Positions 27,035 through 35,459 of a DNA stretch of 64,000 nucleotides are shown here, piece by piece (position 1 is the first letter of the stretch; every line of letters begins with the position of its first letter). This DNA comes from Psychrobacter arcticus 273-4. GTDB lineage: Bacteria > Pseudomonadota > Gammaproteobacteria > Pseudomonadales > Moraxellaceae. Below the pieces are notes generated by a model. The model did no database searches. It was not told the origin of the DNA and was given only the letters and a program-made list of their open reading frames with translations. The position numbers were made by a program, and so were the translations under genes. The stretch spans positions 1,736,001 through 1,800,000 of the forward strand of contig NC_007204.1 in assembly GCF_000012305.1 (NCBI RefSeq). The letters are read 5' to 3'.

Positions 27035-27877
27035 GTGAGCAAAAACCAACTATTCAAGCTGTTTGGCATGAATAAGAGCAGCTATTACTATGGCAAAAAT
27101 CCCAAATCCATCAGCCTTGTCTTAATTAGGATCAAAGCTTTAATTCGCCAAATATTTAAGCAATCAAACGGCTCGGCAGGGGCTCGAACGATTCGTGCCA
27201 TCTTAAACAATGAGCATGGCATCACCCTTAGCCGATATAAAGTAGCAAAGCTTATGGCAAAACTGGGACTCAAAAGCTGTCAGATAAAGCGACATCACTA
27301 CAGACAAGCTGATGAAAAACATAGCATTTATGACAATATATTAGATCGAAACTTTAGCCCAGAAGCACCCAATCAGGTCTGGACGGGGGATGTGACGTAT
27401 ATTCGCATCAAAGGCGGTTGGTGTTATCTTGCCGTCGTTTTAGACCTGTACGCCCGTCGTTTGGTGGGCTTTGCCATATCAAGCTCACCGGATAGTAAGC
27501 TTACCGTCAAAGCGCTACAAATGGCATATCACAGCAGAATGAAACCCAGTGGCGTGTTGTTTCATTCAGATCAGGGCAGCCATTATAGCTCCCAGGCGTT
27601 TGCAAAAGCAGTAGCCGATTGCAGTGGTATGACGCATAGTATGAGCCGAAAGGGCAACTGTTGGGACAACGCTCCGACTGAGCGCTTCTTTAGAAGCTTT
27701 AAAACCGAATGGATGCCAAAAAATGGCTATGAAAATATGACTGAGGCTAAAACTGCTATTGTCGATTATATCTGGGGCTATTATCAAACCATAAGACCGC
27801 ATGCGTTTAACGATTATTTATCACCAGCAGAGAAAGAGAAACGTTATTTTAACCAAACCTCTTATCAGCTGTCCTAA
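27035..27877 (+). CDS. IS3-family transposase OrfB (integrase domain)
   Basis: 280 residues with an HTH_21 region and an rve-type DDE core: Asp in WTGDVTYI, Asp in FHSDQGSHYSS and Glu in WDNAPTERFFRSFKTEW. All three catalytic residues are present and the frame is uninterrupted, so the element could be active. Translation probably occurs mainly as an OrfAB fusion by the -1 frameshift. Confidence 0.94.
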   Translation: MSKNQLFKLFGMNKSSYYYGKNPKSISLVLIRIKALIRQIFKQSNGSAGARTIRAILNNEHGITLSRYKVAKLMAKLGLKSCQIKRHHYRQADEKHSIYDNILDRNFSPEAPNQVWTGDVTYIRIKGGWCYLAVVLDLYARRLVGFAISSSPDSKLTVKALQMAYHSRMKPSGVLFHSDQGSHYSSQAFAKAVADCSGMTHSMSRKGNCWDNAPTERFFRSFKTEWMPKNGYENMTEAKTAIVDYIWGYYQTIRPHAFNDYLSPAEKEKRYFNQTSYQLS

Positions 27878-27985
27878 ATTAGTTGACCACTACACTCCTT
27901 ATAAGTTAATGAGAATCTTTCTTCTCATACAGTTACGGAGTCCCATTCAGTCTTACGATTAGCCTTAGATGAAGCAATAAAAAAA

Positions 27986-28003
27986 GAGCTGAATATTCAG
28001 CTC
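27986..28003 (-). terminator. Rho-independent terminator (18-bp palindrome)
   Basis: GAGCTGAATATTCAGCTC is a perfect palindrome, followed on the minus strand by seven T. It lies 32 bp downstream of the coding remnant at 28035. Confidence 0.75.
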
Positions 28004-28034
28004 CTTCTTATGCCGCATATCTGGCTTGATGGTT

Positions 28035-28211
28035 TTAGCTCACAACTGTCACGCTTTTCCGTAACCCTTGCTCAATACTGGTCACGTTATGAGTCGCTAA
28101 CCCATTCTGATAGTTTCCCTGCTGACTACTACTGACGTCATCCGTCTCAACTGGATAGAATTCTTCGACCACATCACCTATATAAACCTCAATACCTGAA
28201 AAACGCCCAAA
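28035..28211 (-). pseudogene. C-terminal coding remnant downstream of ssrA (unrecognised)
   Basis: An open frame on the minus strand without a start, reading ALYFGRFSGIEVYIGDVVEEF... and ending LRKSVTVVS before the TAA at 28035. It begins inside the ssrA terminator and has its own terminator after it, which suggests the 3' end of a gene whose front was lost. Downstream of ssrA is a common integration site, so it could be the trace of a former island. I do not recognise the protein. Confidence 0.35.
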
Positions 28212-28248
28212 ATAAAGGGCTAACAGTCTATGACGGTCAGCCCTTTAT
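28212..28248 (-). terminator. Terminator of ssrA
   Basis: ATAAAGGGCT pairs exactly with AGCCCTTTAT, 8 bp past the tmRNA 3' end on the minus strand; a TTTT run follows. Confidence 0.8.
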
Positions 28249-28255
28249 CGTTGTT

Positions 28256-28614
28256 TGGTGGAGATGGCGGGAGTTGAACCCGCGTCCGCCAGCATTACGC
28301 TCATGAATCTACATGTTTAGTTTCTGTCTTTGGTTTTAGTCCGCACCGATCCGACAGTCAGGATGGATAGGATGATTCTCTACTTTTAAACCCAAGCAAT
28401 TGAGACAATCACTTGTGGCGCTTCTACATGCGGACGCTTCAACTTAGTTGACCAACTGTAGATGATCAGCAACCAAGTAAACAGGGTTTAAGCTGCTAGA
28501 GCGTAATTTTCGTCGTTTGCGACTATAACAATATATGTTTGATTAACGAGAGGACATATACTCTCGACATGCATCATTGAGTTTCATCACCAGCGTCGAA
28601 GCCAGAACATCCCC
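28256..28614 (-). ncRNA. ssrA: tmRNA
   Basis: About 359 nt on the minus strand. The 5' end GGGGATGTTCTGGC and the 3' end (GGCGGGTTCAACTCCCGCC..., ending CCACCA) form the tRNA-like domain. The tag frame is GCA AAC GAC GAA AAT TAC GCT CTA GCA GCT TAA, encoding ANDENYALAA, identical to the tag known from Escherichia coli. tmRNA with SmpB rescues stalled ribosomes and marks the nascent protein for degradation. It forms the right boundary of the accessory block. Confidence 0.97.
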
Positions 28615-28699
28615 AATAAGGTCGATGATTATATAGCACTTATACGGCTGCTTGCAACCTATTAGAGCTCTGTATTACATTAAGTTACAGCTTAATCAT

Positions 28700-29371
28700 C
28701 TAAATCAGTACGTTCTTTAGCCATTTACCAATATTTTGAATCTGTGGCATACATACCTGATGTGCCATCGGATAGGTATGATACGCGATATTATAGCCTT
28801 TCTCTGATAATAACTGTTTTGCTTGCTCGCCTAATATAACCGGAACGACTGGGTCATGCGTACCATGCTCAATCAAAATTGGCATGTCTGTGTTGACAGC
28901 GCTATAGCGAACGCTGTCATTGGTTGCAAAGTAGGTAGAAAGCGCCATCAAGCCAGCCAAGCGCTCTGGATAACCAAGTGCCACATGATACGCCACTGCC
29001 CCGCCCTGCGAAAATCCTGCAATAACGATATGCTCAGGTAATACGCCACGCTCTACTTCACGAGTAATCAAATCCTGTATTTGCTGCGCAGACTCTTCGA
29101 TCTGAGTCACATCAACTTTACGCTCAAGACTCATCTCTAAGATGTCATACCATGCTGGCATCACCATACCACCATTAATGGTCACTGGACGATTGGGTGC
29201 ATGCGGAAAGATAAAACGTACTGCCATGTCATCAGCTAAGCCGAGCTGCGGTACCACAGGCTCAAAGTCATGCCCACTCGCACCCAATCCATGAAGCCAA
29301 ATTACGGCTTTATCTATCTGTTTTTGTGATGGGTTATGCTCAACGATGACCGCATCTAAATAATGACTCAT
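28700..29371 (-). CDS. Alpha/beta-hydrolase carboxylesterase (Abhydrolase_2 type)
   Basis: 223 residues, cytoplasmic, of the carboxylesterase/acyl-protein thioesterase-like family. The nucleophile is Ser121 in GFSQGGA, the acid Asp173 in HGTHDPVVP, and the base His204 in PMAHQVC; the oxyanion segment is WLHGLGASGHDF. The length is normal for the family. The natural substrate (short-chain esters, lysophospholipids or acyl groups) cannot be told. It is a single gene between ssrA and aroC. Confidence 0.9.
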   Translation of the reverse strand: MSHYLDAVIVEHNPSQKQIDKAVIWLHGLGASGHDFEPVVPQLGLADDMAVRFIFPHAPNRPVTINGGMVMPAWYDILEMSLERKVDVTQIEESAQQIQDLITREVERGVLPEHIVIAGFSQGGAVAYHVALGYPERLAGLMALSTYFATNDSVRYSAVNTDMPILIEHGTHDPVVPVILGEQAKQLLSEKGYNIAYHTYPMAHQVCMPQIQNIGKWLKNVLI

Positions 29372-29500
29372 AATTTTTAGCTTCCTTTAACTAATAAATA
29401 AAACTGATACTTAAGCCAGACTTGTCTGTTTAATCAAGCCAACCATACAATATTTAAATGAGGCTGGATAAACGGACTCAATAACATCTTAAGCGTGCAT

Positions 29501-29550
29501 AAAAAACCCTCTAACGTATCTAATAGACTAACAATAGATGCGATAAAGGG
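29501..29550 (-). terminator. Probable terminator after aroC
   Basis: On the minus strand CCCTTTATCGCATCTA and the partly complementary TAGATACG...AGAGGG flank a short loop and are followed by TTTTTT. The stem is imperfect. Confidence 0.45.
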
Positions 29551-29573
29551 CAGATAACTTTACAACAGATAAT

Positions 29574-30677
29574 CTAAGTAATGGAAGCTAGCGGTTGCTC
29601 TACATCGGCATTTTGACCACGATGGCGCAGATAATGGTCCAGTAATACAATGGCTAGCATGGCTTCAGCTATAGGTGTGGCACGTACGCCAACGCAAGGG
29701 TCATGGCGACCTTTGGTCAGCATATCGACCGACTCTCCTTGAGTATTGATGCTTTTGCCAGCAGTGGTAATACTAGACGTTGGTTTGAGCGCAATACTGA
29801 CACGAATATCCTGCCCTGATGAAATACCACCTAAGATGCCGCCAGCGTGATTGGCCGTAAAACCATCTGGTGTCATTTCATCACGTGAGCTATGTCCAAA
29901 CTGTCCAGCCACTGCCATACCATCACCAATCTCAACGCCTTTGACGGCATTGATACTCATCATGGCATGGGCAATATCCGCATCTAGACGGTCAAATACT
30001 GGCTCACCAAGTCCAACCGGTACACCACTGGCAATAACTTCAAGCCGTGCACCACAACTGGTGCCTTCACGGCGCAAGTTGTCTATCAAGCTCTCAAAGC
30101 GACTAACAGCTTCTTTATCTGCACAGAAGAACGGATTGCTATTAACAAAATCCCAATCAATTTTGCTCGGCTCTGCTACATTACTATACTCATTACCGAT
30201 TTGGGTCACGTGACCACGGATTTGCACACCTAAGCGATCTTGCAAGTATTTTTTGGCAATAGCACCAGCGGCGACACGCATAGCCGTCTCACGCGCCGAT
30301 GAACGACCACCGCCGCGATAATCGCGAAAGCCATACTTCATACTGTAGGTATAATCAGCATGACCAGGGCGAAAGGTATCTTTGATTTCACTATAGTCTT
30401 TAGATTTTTGATTGGTATTACGAATCAAAAGACCGATAGAGGTACCCGTCGTTTTACCTTCAAAAACGCCAGAGATAATCTCGACTTCATCAGATTCGCG
30501 GCGCTGGGTTGAATATTTAGAGGTACCCGGCTTTCTGCGATCCAAATCTATTTGTAAATCGGCTTCGGATAAGGCTAAACCTGGTGGCACGCCATCGACG
30601 ATTGCCATAAGACCTGCACCATGCGATTCACCACAGGTGGTGACGGTAAAGAGCTGTCCAATACTATTGCCTGCCAT
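29574..30677 (-). CDS. aroC: Chorismate synthase
   Basis: 367 residues. It catalyses the last shikimate step, EPSP to chorismate, using reduced FMN. Recognisable blocks are [21 protein letters not shown] at the N-terminus, [13 protein letters not shown] near residue 125, and [13 protein letters not shown] near residue 280; length and blocks are standard. The ATG follows a TAAGGA box. prmB lies upstream in the same direction, the usual gene pair, but a 138-bp repeat has been inserted between them. Confidence 0.97.
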   Translation of the reverse strand: MAGNSIGQLFTVTTCGESHGAGLMAIVDGVPPGLALSEADLQIDLDRRKPGTSKYSTQRRESDEVEIISGVFEGKTTGTSIGLLIRNTNQKSKDYSEIKDTFRPGHADYTYSMKYGFRDYRGGGRSSARETAMRVAAGAIAKKYLQDRLGVQIRGHVTQIGNEYSNVAEPSKIDWDFVNSNPFFCADKEAVSRFESLIDNLRREGTSCGARLEVIASGVPVGLGEPVFDRLDADIAHAMMSINAVKGVEIGDGMAVAGQFGHSSRDEMTPDGFTANHAGGILGGISSGQDIRVSIALKPTSSITTAGKSINTQGESVDMLTKGRHDPCVGVRATPIAEAMLAIVLLDHYLRHRGQNADVEQPLASIT

Positions 30678-30713
30678 ATTTATCCTTAAACAAATGAAGT
30701 CGATTTTTGATTA

Positions 30714-30851
30714 TATAGTTGAAATACTTTAAAGTCGCTACCGTATTGCTGGTGTAAATTTTTTGCAGCCTCTGTCTGCGTAGGCACAGCAAGCAAGAAA
30801 AATTTGCACCAGTAGTACGTGTTGTATCGATATTACTTTTCACCGACTATA
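30714..30851 (+). repeat. 138-bp MITE-like element, copy 1
   Basis: Starts TATAGTTGAAATAC and ends TTTTCACCGACTATA. The two halves are partly complementary (CTGGTGTAAATTTTTT against AAAAATTTGCACCAGT), so the whole element can fold into a long hairpin. Both ends carry TATAG, which fits insertion at TA. It sits between prmB and aroC, 37 bp before the aroC start. It has no coding capacity. Confidence 0.93.
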
Positions 30852-30869
30852 GTGTAAATCTCGATGGGT

Positions 30870-32045
30870 CTATTGATTGCTATCTAACAGCTGTACATAA
30901 GTGGCAAACAGCTGACGGTAATTCATAAGCTCATCATAAGTCATCGCGAAGATACCATGACCGCCGTGAGCAAACCTTAGCCAATCAAACTGAATCTCAG
31001 GATAAGCTTGCTTTAACGCCCACTCGCTATCACCTACTTCACAAACCAGCAAACCTTCAGGGCTAAGGTAATCTGGCGCTTCAAAAAGAATGCGATGTAC
31101 CAAATCCAGCCCATCTTGACCAGCGGCTAGCGCATGCTCAGGCTCATATAAAAACTCAGGCGGCAAGTCTGCCATGATGGCAGCATCGACATACGGAGGA
31201 TTGGTAACAATCAGCTCATATTGATGTTCAGCAGGAATCTTAGCAAATAAGTCAGATTCAATGACATTGACTTGATGACCAAGGTCATGATGATCGACGT
31301 TGACCATCGCCACTTCAAGTGCGCCTTTATCAATATCAACGGCATCAACCAAAGCATCGACGAAACGGGTCGCAAGCCCAATAGCGATACAACCCGAACC
31401 TGTACATAAATCTAAAATACGCTCAGGCTGTGACAGCTGTTTGATCTCTAAGCCATGGTCAAAAAAAGTGGGCGTTTGGTTATTAACACAGACGCCAAGC
31501 GGCTTTGCCAATTCAGTCACATCAAAATACGGATGGAACTGCTGACGAATCAATTCAGCGATGGGTGAGCGAGGAATCAATACGCGCTCATCAACATAAA
31601 AAGGCAAATCACAGAAATAAGACAAATTAATCAGATAGCTTAACGGCTTACGCTCAGCGATACGCTCTTCTAATAAACTTAGAACCAGTTGCTTCTCTGA
31701 TGTGGTCAAGCGGCAATCAAGAATCTGATCGTTGGCTGACCAATCTAAAGACAATGAATGCAATACAATCGCAGACGCTTCTGCAAACTCATCGGTGGTG
31801 CCTTGAGCGACAACCACATCATAATTGCGTAATTGCGTCACCGAAAAACGAATAAAGTCGCGGATAGTGACCAGTTGCTCACGTGCCTCTTCAAGCTCAG
31901 CACGTAAAGTCGCAAATTCATCGTGCTCACCGACAAGCCCTGTCTCTAAATCGTATTCCATATCACCATTGATACCTTGTGACTCATCATCATTAAAGTA
32001 TTGATTTTGAAATTCTTCTGCGCTCATTACTTGGTCTTCTGACAT
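30870..32045 (-). CDS. prmB: 50S ribosomal protein L3 glutamine N5-methyltransferase
   Basis: 391 residues. PrmB/HemK-type SAM enzyme with LDLCTGSGCIAIGLA (motif I) and the glutamine-binding NPPYVDAAIM (motif IV). It methylates a glutamine of L3 during ribosome assembly. It is about 80 residues longer than Escherichia coli PrmB: the first 65 residues are acidic and partly coiled (FATLRAELEEAREQL). A good AAGGTG box supports this start, so the extension is probably real. aroC follows, as is common, but behind the repeat. Confidence 0.93.
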   Translation of the reverse strand: MSEDQVMSAEEFQNQYFNDDESQGINGDMEYDLETGLVGEHDEFATLRAELEEAREQLVTIRDFIRFSVTQLRNYDVVVAQGTTDEFAEASAIVLHSLSLDWSANDQILDCRLTTSEKQLVLSLLEERIAERKPLSYLINLSYFCDLPFYVDERVLIPRSPIAELIRQQFHPYFDVTELAKPLGVCVNNQTPTFFDHGLEIKQLSQPERILDLCTGSGCIAIGLATRFVDALVDAVDIDKGALEVAMVNVDHHDLGHQVNVIESDLFAKIPAEHQYELIVTNPPYVDAAIMADLPPEFLYEPEHALAAGQDGLDLVHRILFEAPDYLSPEGLLVCEVGDSEWALKQAYPEIQFDWLRFAHGGHGIFAMTYDELMNYRQLFATYVQLLDSNQ

Positions 32046-32489
32046 ATCACACCTTGCTGATTACATGCTCACTGACTACATGCGGATGGGTTAAATCGCT
32101 TTCAATAAATAGCCGACTTATTAAATAAAAATCTCGTTCCACATTATAGACGGAAACAAGATGATGCGCCAATGACTGTGTTTTTTACTTCAACAAAATG
32201 TACATCAGTATTCAGAAGTAAGTAGCGCATGGCTTTAACAGAGCTGTTTAAAAAAGTGATTTAACATAGCTATATACCACTATCTTAAAACTAATAACTT
32301 ATTGTGATAACTGCCAATTGAATGGAAAAATACTGCCCTAAACTGACTCAACTCTTGCTTAACTGTAGTAAGTACGTCAACCGTTGACGTTTGGCAAGTC
32401 TTAAACGAAAAAATATGTATCAAAAGTTTGCGAAGCATCCAAATTATGCGCATAATAGCCTCATTAGTAGCCACCACAAGTATGCCAAT
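32046..32489. promoter_or_regulatory. Divergent intergenic region between prmB and the L,D-transpeptidase gene
   Basis: 444 bp of AT-rich sequence. It contains an operator-like dyad at 32374-32390 (ACGTCAA CCG TTGACGT) about 100 bp upstream of the transpeptidase start. No gene is seen; promoters for both flanking genes must be here. Confidence 0.45.
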
Positions 32490-33836
32490 ATGATGAAAAT
32501 AAAACCTCTTATTACCGCTATATCTATCGCTGTTGTTAGTATAAGTGCTATTGCTGCACCTGCTGATAGTACTCGCACCTTGCCCGTACGGTCGGCTGAC
32601 TCACTTCCTAGTATTGCTAAGAAAGTCAGCCTTAATGTACAAGAAAATCGCAGTAGCTCAGTCAACTCTAGTGCGACCGTGAAGCTAAATGCTAATAAAG
32701 CCAAACCAGCTGACCGTATGACCCAGCTGATTGATGCCAAGCAAGACGCTGAAGTGAAGGCATCGGTCACAGTCAGTGCTGACAATATGACCGTAGAGGA
32801 ATTGACTCGTAAGGATGAGCAATCAGACAGTGACGATATTAGCGAAGGTCAAGCGGTCTCAGCACCTAGCTCTGCCACGGCTGATAGCGCAGCTGATACT
32901 TCTATCAAAAGTATCACCAATGTTGATGGTAAAAAACATACCACGCTAAATTTGTCTAATTATGCCAAACAAGTAAACGGTGCCACATGGACACCGAATA
33001 TGAAAGTTAACTCAGCAATGACCATCAAAATGCAGGCGTTGCTCGATTGGAATCATGCGTCTCCGGGTGCGATCGATGGCGGCTGGGGCATGAACAGTAA
33101 AAAAGCGCTCATCAACTTCCAAACCATGCAAGGCTTGCCAGCAAACGGTAAGATGGATCAAAAAACATGGAATGCGCTGAATAAAAACATTACAGCCAAT
33201 AAGCCAGTTTTAGTGACGTATACCATCACTGAAGATGATGTGAATACCAACTTTGCCACCATGCCTACAGGCTCAGAAGCCAAGTCAAAAATGAAAGGCT
33301 TGTATTATCAAGACATCAAAGAGATGTTTGGTGAGCGTTTCCATATGGATGTGCGTTATTTAGACAAGTTGAATAAAAACAAGCAATATAAAGTGGGTGA
33401 AACTATCACTGTGTTAAATACGCGTGCTCCACTTAAGCAGCGCATTAACCGTGTGGTTGCCAATAAAGCCGATAAAACCCTTTATGCTTATAATGATGAC
33501 AAGCTAGTTGCAACCTATCCTACAACCGTCGGTAGTGACAGCACGCCATCACCACAGGGCACCTTTAAGATTGTCAATAAAGTAAAAATGCCATGGTATA
33601 AAGCGACCGTCGGTGAAGGCACGGATAAAAAAGTACATATGTTGCCACCAGGACCAAATAGTCCAGTAGGTGTCGTATGGATGGGCTTATCTAAACCTTC
33701 TTATGGACTACATGGCTCACCTAAGCCTGAAGGTATCAGTCGCCAAGCATCAGCCGGCTGCGTACGTTTGACCAACTGGGATGTATTAGAGGTTTATGCC
33801 AATATCGAAAATGGCGCAACCGTTGAGCTAAAATAG
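32490..33836 (+). CDS. L,D-transpeptidase with peptidoglycan-binding domain (YkuD family)
   Basis: 448 residues from the first ATG of an ATG-ATG pair at 32490, where a signal peptide begins (MKIKPLITAISIAVVSISA, cleavage after AIAA-P). No strong ribosome-binding site is visible; upstream starts would put 33 charged residues before the signal. A low-complexity Ser/Ala-rich linker (to about 155) leads to a PG_binding_1 domain (MKMQALLDWNH...KALINFQTMQGLP) and a C-terminal YkuD domain with the catalytic GLHGSP...SAGCVRL Cys. It should form 3-3 cross-links or attach proteins to peptidoglycan in the periplasm. Its terminator has been split by an IS element. Confidence 0.88.
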   Translation: MMKIKPLITAISIAVVSISAIAAPADSTRTLPVRSADSLPSIAKKVSLNVQENRSSSVNSSATVKLNANKAKPADRMTQLIDAKQDAEVKASVTVSADNMTVEELTRKDEQSDSDDISEGQAVSAPSSATADSAADTSIKSITNVDGKKHTTLNLSNYAKQVNGATWTPNMKVNSAMTIKMQALLDWNHASPGAIDGGWGMNSKKALINFQTMQGLPANGKMDQKTWNALNKNITANKPVLVTYTITEDDVNTNFATMPTGSEAKSKMKGLYYQDIKEMFGERFHMDVRYLDKLNKNKQYKVGETITVLNTRAPLKQRINRVVANKADKTLYAYNDDKLVATYPTTVGSDSTPSPQGTFKIVNKVKMPWYKATVGEGTDKKVHMLPPGPNSPVGVVWMGLSKPSYGLHGSPKPEGISRQASAGCVRLTNWDVLEVYANIENGATVELK

Positions 33837-33851
33837 TTCAACTTATGTTTA

Positions 33852-33910
33852 ACTATTTTAAAGTCGCTACCGTATTGCTGGTGTATCGATATTACTTTTC
33901 ACCGACTATA
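33852..33910 (+). repeat. Internally deleted copy of the 138-bp element
   Basis: Keeps the left part from TTTTAAAGTCGC to GCTGGTGTA and the right part from TCGATATTAC to CCGACTATA, and lacks about 80 central bases. The deletion joint falls at GTA, present on both sides in full copies. The outer left TATAG end is also changed. Confidence 0.85.
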
Positions 33911-33920
33911 GTACTCAATA

Positions 33921-33939
33921 AAAAAAGACCTTGATCATC
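33921..33939 (+). terminator. Left half of a terminator interrupted by an IS element
   Basis: AAAAAAGACCTTGAT at this site and GCATCAAGGTCTTTTTT at 35367-35383 are complementary. Removing the IS and one CATC restores a complete hairpin with a 9-bp GC-containing stem and flanking A/T runs, a bidirectional terminator for the transpeptidase gene and the opposing small gene at 35460. Confidence 0.85.
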
Positions 33940-33983
33940 TGAACTGACCCCCATAAGTTGGACACAACTTATGGGGTATTTTT

Positions 33984-34502
33984 ATGCGTTACAATCTAGA
34001 CTTTAAGATCAAAATCATCGCATACTACAAGCAAGGACATACCGGACTTGCTACAGGTGAAAAGTTTGCAGTAAACCCCCAATTTGTACGCAAATGGGTA
34101 AAGCAATACCAAAGCGGTGGTATAGAAGCGATCAGACCTAAAACCAGTAAAGCTGTCTACAGTGCTGACTTTAAACACCAAGTACTAACGACCCTGTTAA
34201 AGCAAGGTTTAAGTCAACCTGAGACGGCACTAAAGTTCAACATCAGCGCACCCGCTCTTATCAGCCATTGGCATAAAGCGTATCGACAGTATGGTATGTC
34301 TGGACTCACTCCCAAACGACAAGGTAGAGGCGCCATGACCAAGCCCGTGATCACAAACAAACCAGATGACGACAAAACACCTGCTGAATTAAAGCGTGAA
34401 CTGGCATACCTGCGTGCAGAGAACGCCTACCTAAAAAAGCTCGATGCCTTGCTCAGGGAAAGGGAACAAGCGGCGACAAAGCAAGGCTCATCGAAGGATT
34501 AA
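33984..34502 (+). CDS. IS150-like transposase OrfA
   Basis: 172 residues with two helix-turn-helix units (ATGEKFAVNPQFVRKWVKQY and TALKFNISAPALISHWHKAY) and a zipper-like end (LKRELAYLRAENAYLKKLDAL). An A6G heptamer at 34433-34439 is a -1 frameshift site; the shifted frame stays open into orfB, so an OrfAB fusion can be made. Confidence 0.93.
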   Translation: MRYNLDFKIKIIAYYKQGHTGLATGEKFAVNPQFVRKWVKQYQSGGIEAIRPKTSKAVYSADFKHQVLTTLLKQGLSQPETALKFNISAPALISHWHKAYRQYGMSGLTPKRQGRGAMTKPVITNKPDDDKTPAELKRELAYLRAENAYLKKLDALLREREQAATKQGSSKD

Positions 34503-34543
34503 GACAGCAACATCTTTTATCCAACTTACTAAAAGTAGCAGAC

Positions 34544-35329
34544 ATGCCGAAAAGCAGTTTCTACTACCATAGAACCATGCTAGGGGATAAAGATAAATAC
34601 GCTGACTTAAAACAGCGTATCACGGCGCTATACCACAAGCATAAAGGCAGATATGGCTATCGCAGAATGACTGTCGCATTAAAGCATTTAGGTGTCCATC
34701 ATAATCATAAGCTTATTGCCAAGCTCATGAAACAGTTGACACTCAGTGCAAAGATAAGAAGACAAAAGTACCGCTCCTATAAAGGACAGCAGGGTAAAAT
34801 AGCAAAGAATTATTTAAAGCGTCGGTTTAAAGCAAGCAAACCACATAAGCGGTGGCTCACTGATATTACTGAGTTTAAGGTAGGTGACCATAAGTTATAT
34901 TTATCGCCAATACTCGATTGTTATAACAATGAGATAGTCAGTTATACGCTCTCAAGAAGGCCAACCTATGATTTGGTAAGCCAAATGCTTGATAAGGCGT
35001 TGGACAAGACTGGAAAACATCGTCATAAGACATTAATGCTACATTCTGATCAGGGATGGCATTATCAAATGAAGCCGTTTAGGGAGATGCTTAAAAAGCA
35101 TCAGATAAAACAGAGTATGAGCAGGAAAGGCAACTGCTTGGATAATGCGTTAATGGAGGGGTTCTTCGGTACGCTAAAGTGTGAGACTATCTATATTGAG
35201 AAGCCTAAAACGATTGAAGCTTTAGAGAGACAGATTCATGAGTATATTCATTACTACAATCATGAACGTATTCAGCTTAAACTAAAAGGACTGAGTCCTG
35301 TACAGTACAGAACTCAGTCTTTGAAATAA
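34544..35329 (+). CDS. IS150-like transposase OrfB (integrase domain)
   Basis: 261 residues counted from the internal ATG. HTH_21-like N-terminus (HKGRYGYRRMTVALK), then the DDE core: Asp in WLTDITEFKVG, Asp in LHSDQGWHYQM, and Glu in NCLDNALMEGFFGTLKCE. All catalytic residues are present and the frame is intact. Confidence 0.94.
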   Translation: MPKSSFYYHRTMLGDKDKYADLKQRITALYHKHKGRYGYRRMTVALKHLGVHHNHKLIAKLMKQLTLSAKIRRQKYRSYKGQQGKIAKNYLKRRFKASKPHKRWLTDITEFKVGDHKLYLSPILDCYNNEIVSYTLSRRPTYDLVSQMLDKALDKTGKHRHKTLMLHSDQGWHYQMKPFREMLKKHQIKQSMSRKGNCLDNALMEGFFGTLKCETIYIEKPKTIEALERQIHEYIHYYNHERIQLKLKGLSPVQYRTQSLK

Positions 35330-35366
35330 ACGTAAACCGTCCAAGATTTGGGGGTCAGTTCACATC

Positions 35367-35383
35367 GCATCAAGGTCTTTTTT
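35367..35383 (+). terminator. Right half of the interrupted terminator
   Basis: GCATCAAGGTCTTTTTT, the partner of the half-site at 33921-33935. After the insertion neither half alone can form the stem. Confidence 0.8.
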
Positions 35384-35459
35384 ATTGCATTCCAAAATTT
35401 TCAACGTAAAAAACATAAAGTAATCATTTAGACAATACCGTGAGCTTTTTTATCGCAAG

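Larger units (their letters stand above)
26629..27894 (+). mobile_element. Intact IS3-family insertion sequence
   Basis: A 1266-bp element with imperfect 40-bp ends: the left starts TGTAGTGG and the right, reversed, starts TGTAGTGG; both reach ATAAGAGGTTT. It carries orfA and orfB joined by a -1 frameshift site. The flanks (TAT left, CTC right) do not show a target duplication, so one side may have been rearranged after insertion. Confidence 0.92.
27895..28255. other. Gap between the IS element and ssrA
   Basis: Holds the palindromic terminator at 27986-28003, the coding remnant at 28035-28211 and the ssrA terminator at 28212-28248. No complete gene is visible. Confidence 0.6.
33940..35362 (+). 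mobile_element. Intact IS3-family (IS150-like) element with target duplication
   Basis: 1423 bp. The ends TGAACTGACCCCCATAAG (left) and, reversed, TGAACTGACCCCCAAATC (right) are imperfect inverted repeats. CATC is directly repeated at 33936-33939 and 35363-35366, a clean 4-bp target duplication. Both open frames and the frameshift site are intact, which suggests recent movement. Just inside the left end, CCCCATAAGTTG...CAACTTATGGGG forms a hairpin followed by TATTTTT, likely blocking read-through transcription into the transposase. Confidence 0.95.

Noticed and set aside
14129..28614. Flanking att direct repeats from tRNA-Leu or ssrA
   Set aside because: I looked for a second copy of the tRNA-Leu 3' end and of the tmRNA 3' end within the block and saw none; no integrase gene was found either.
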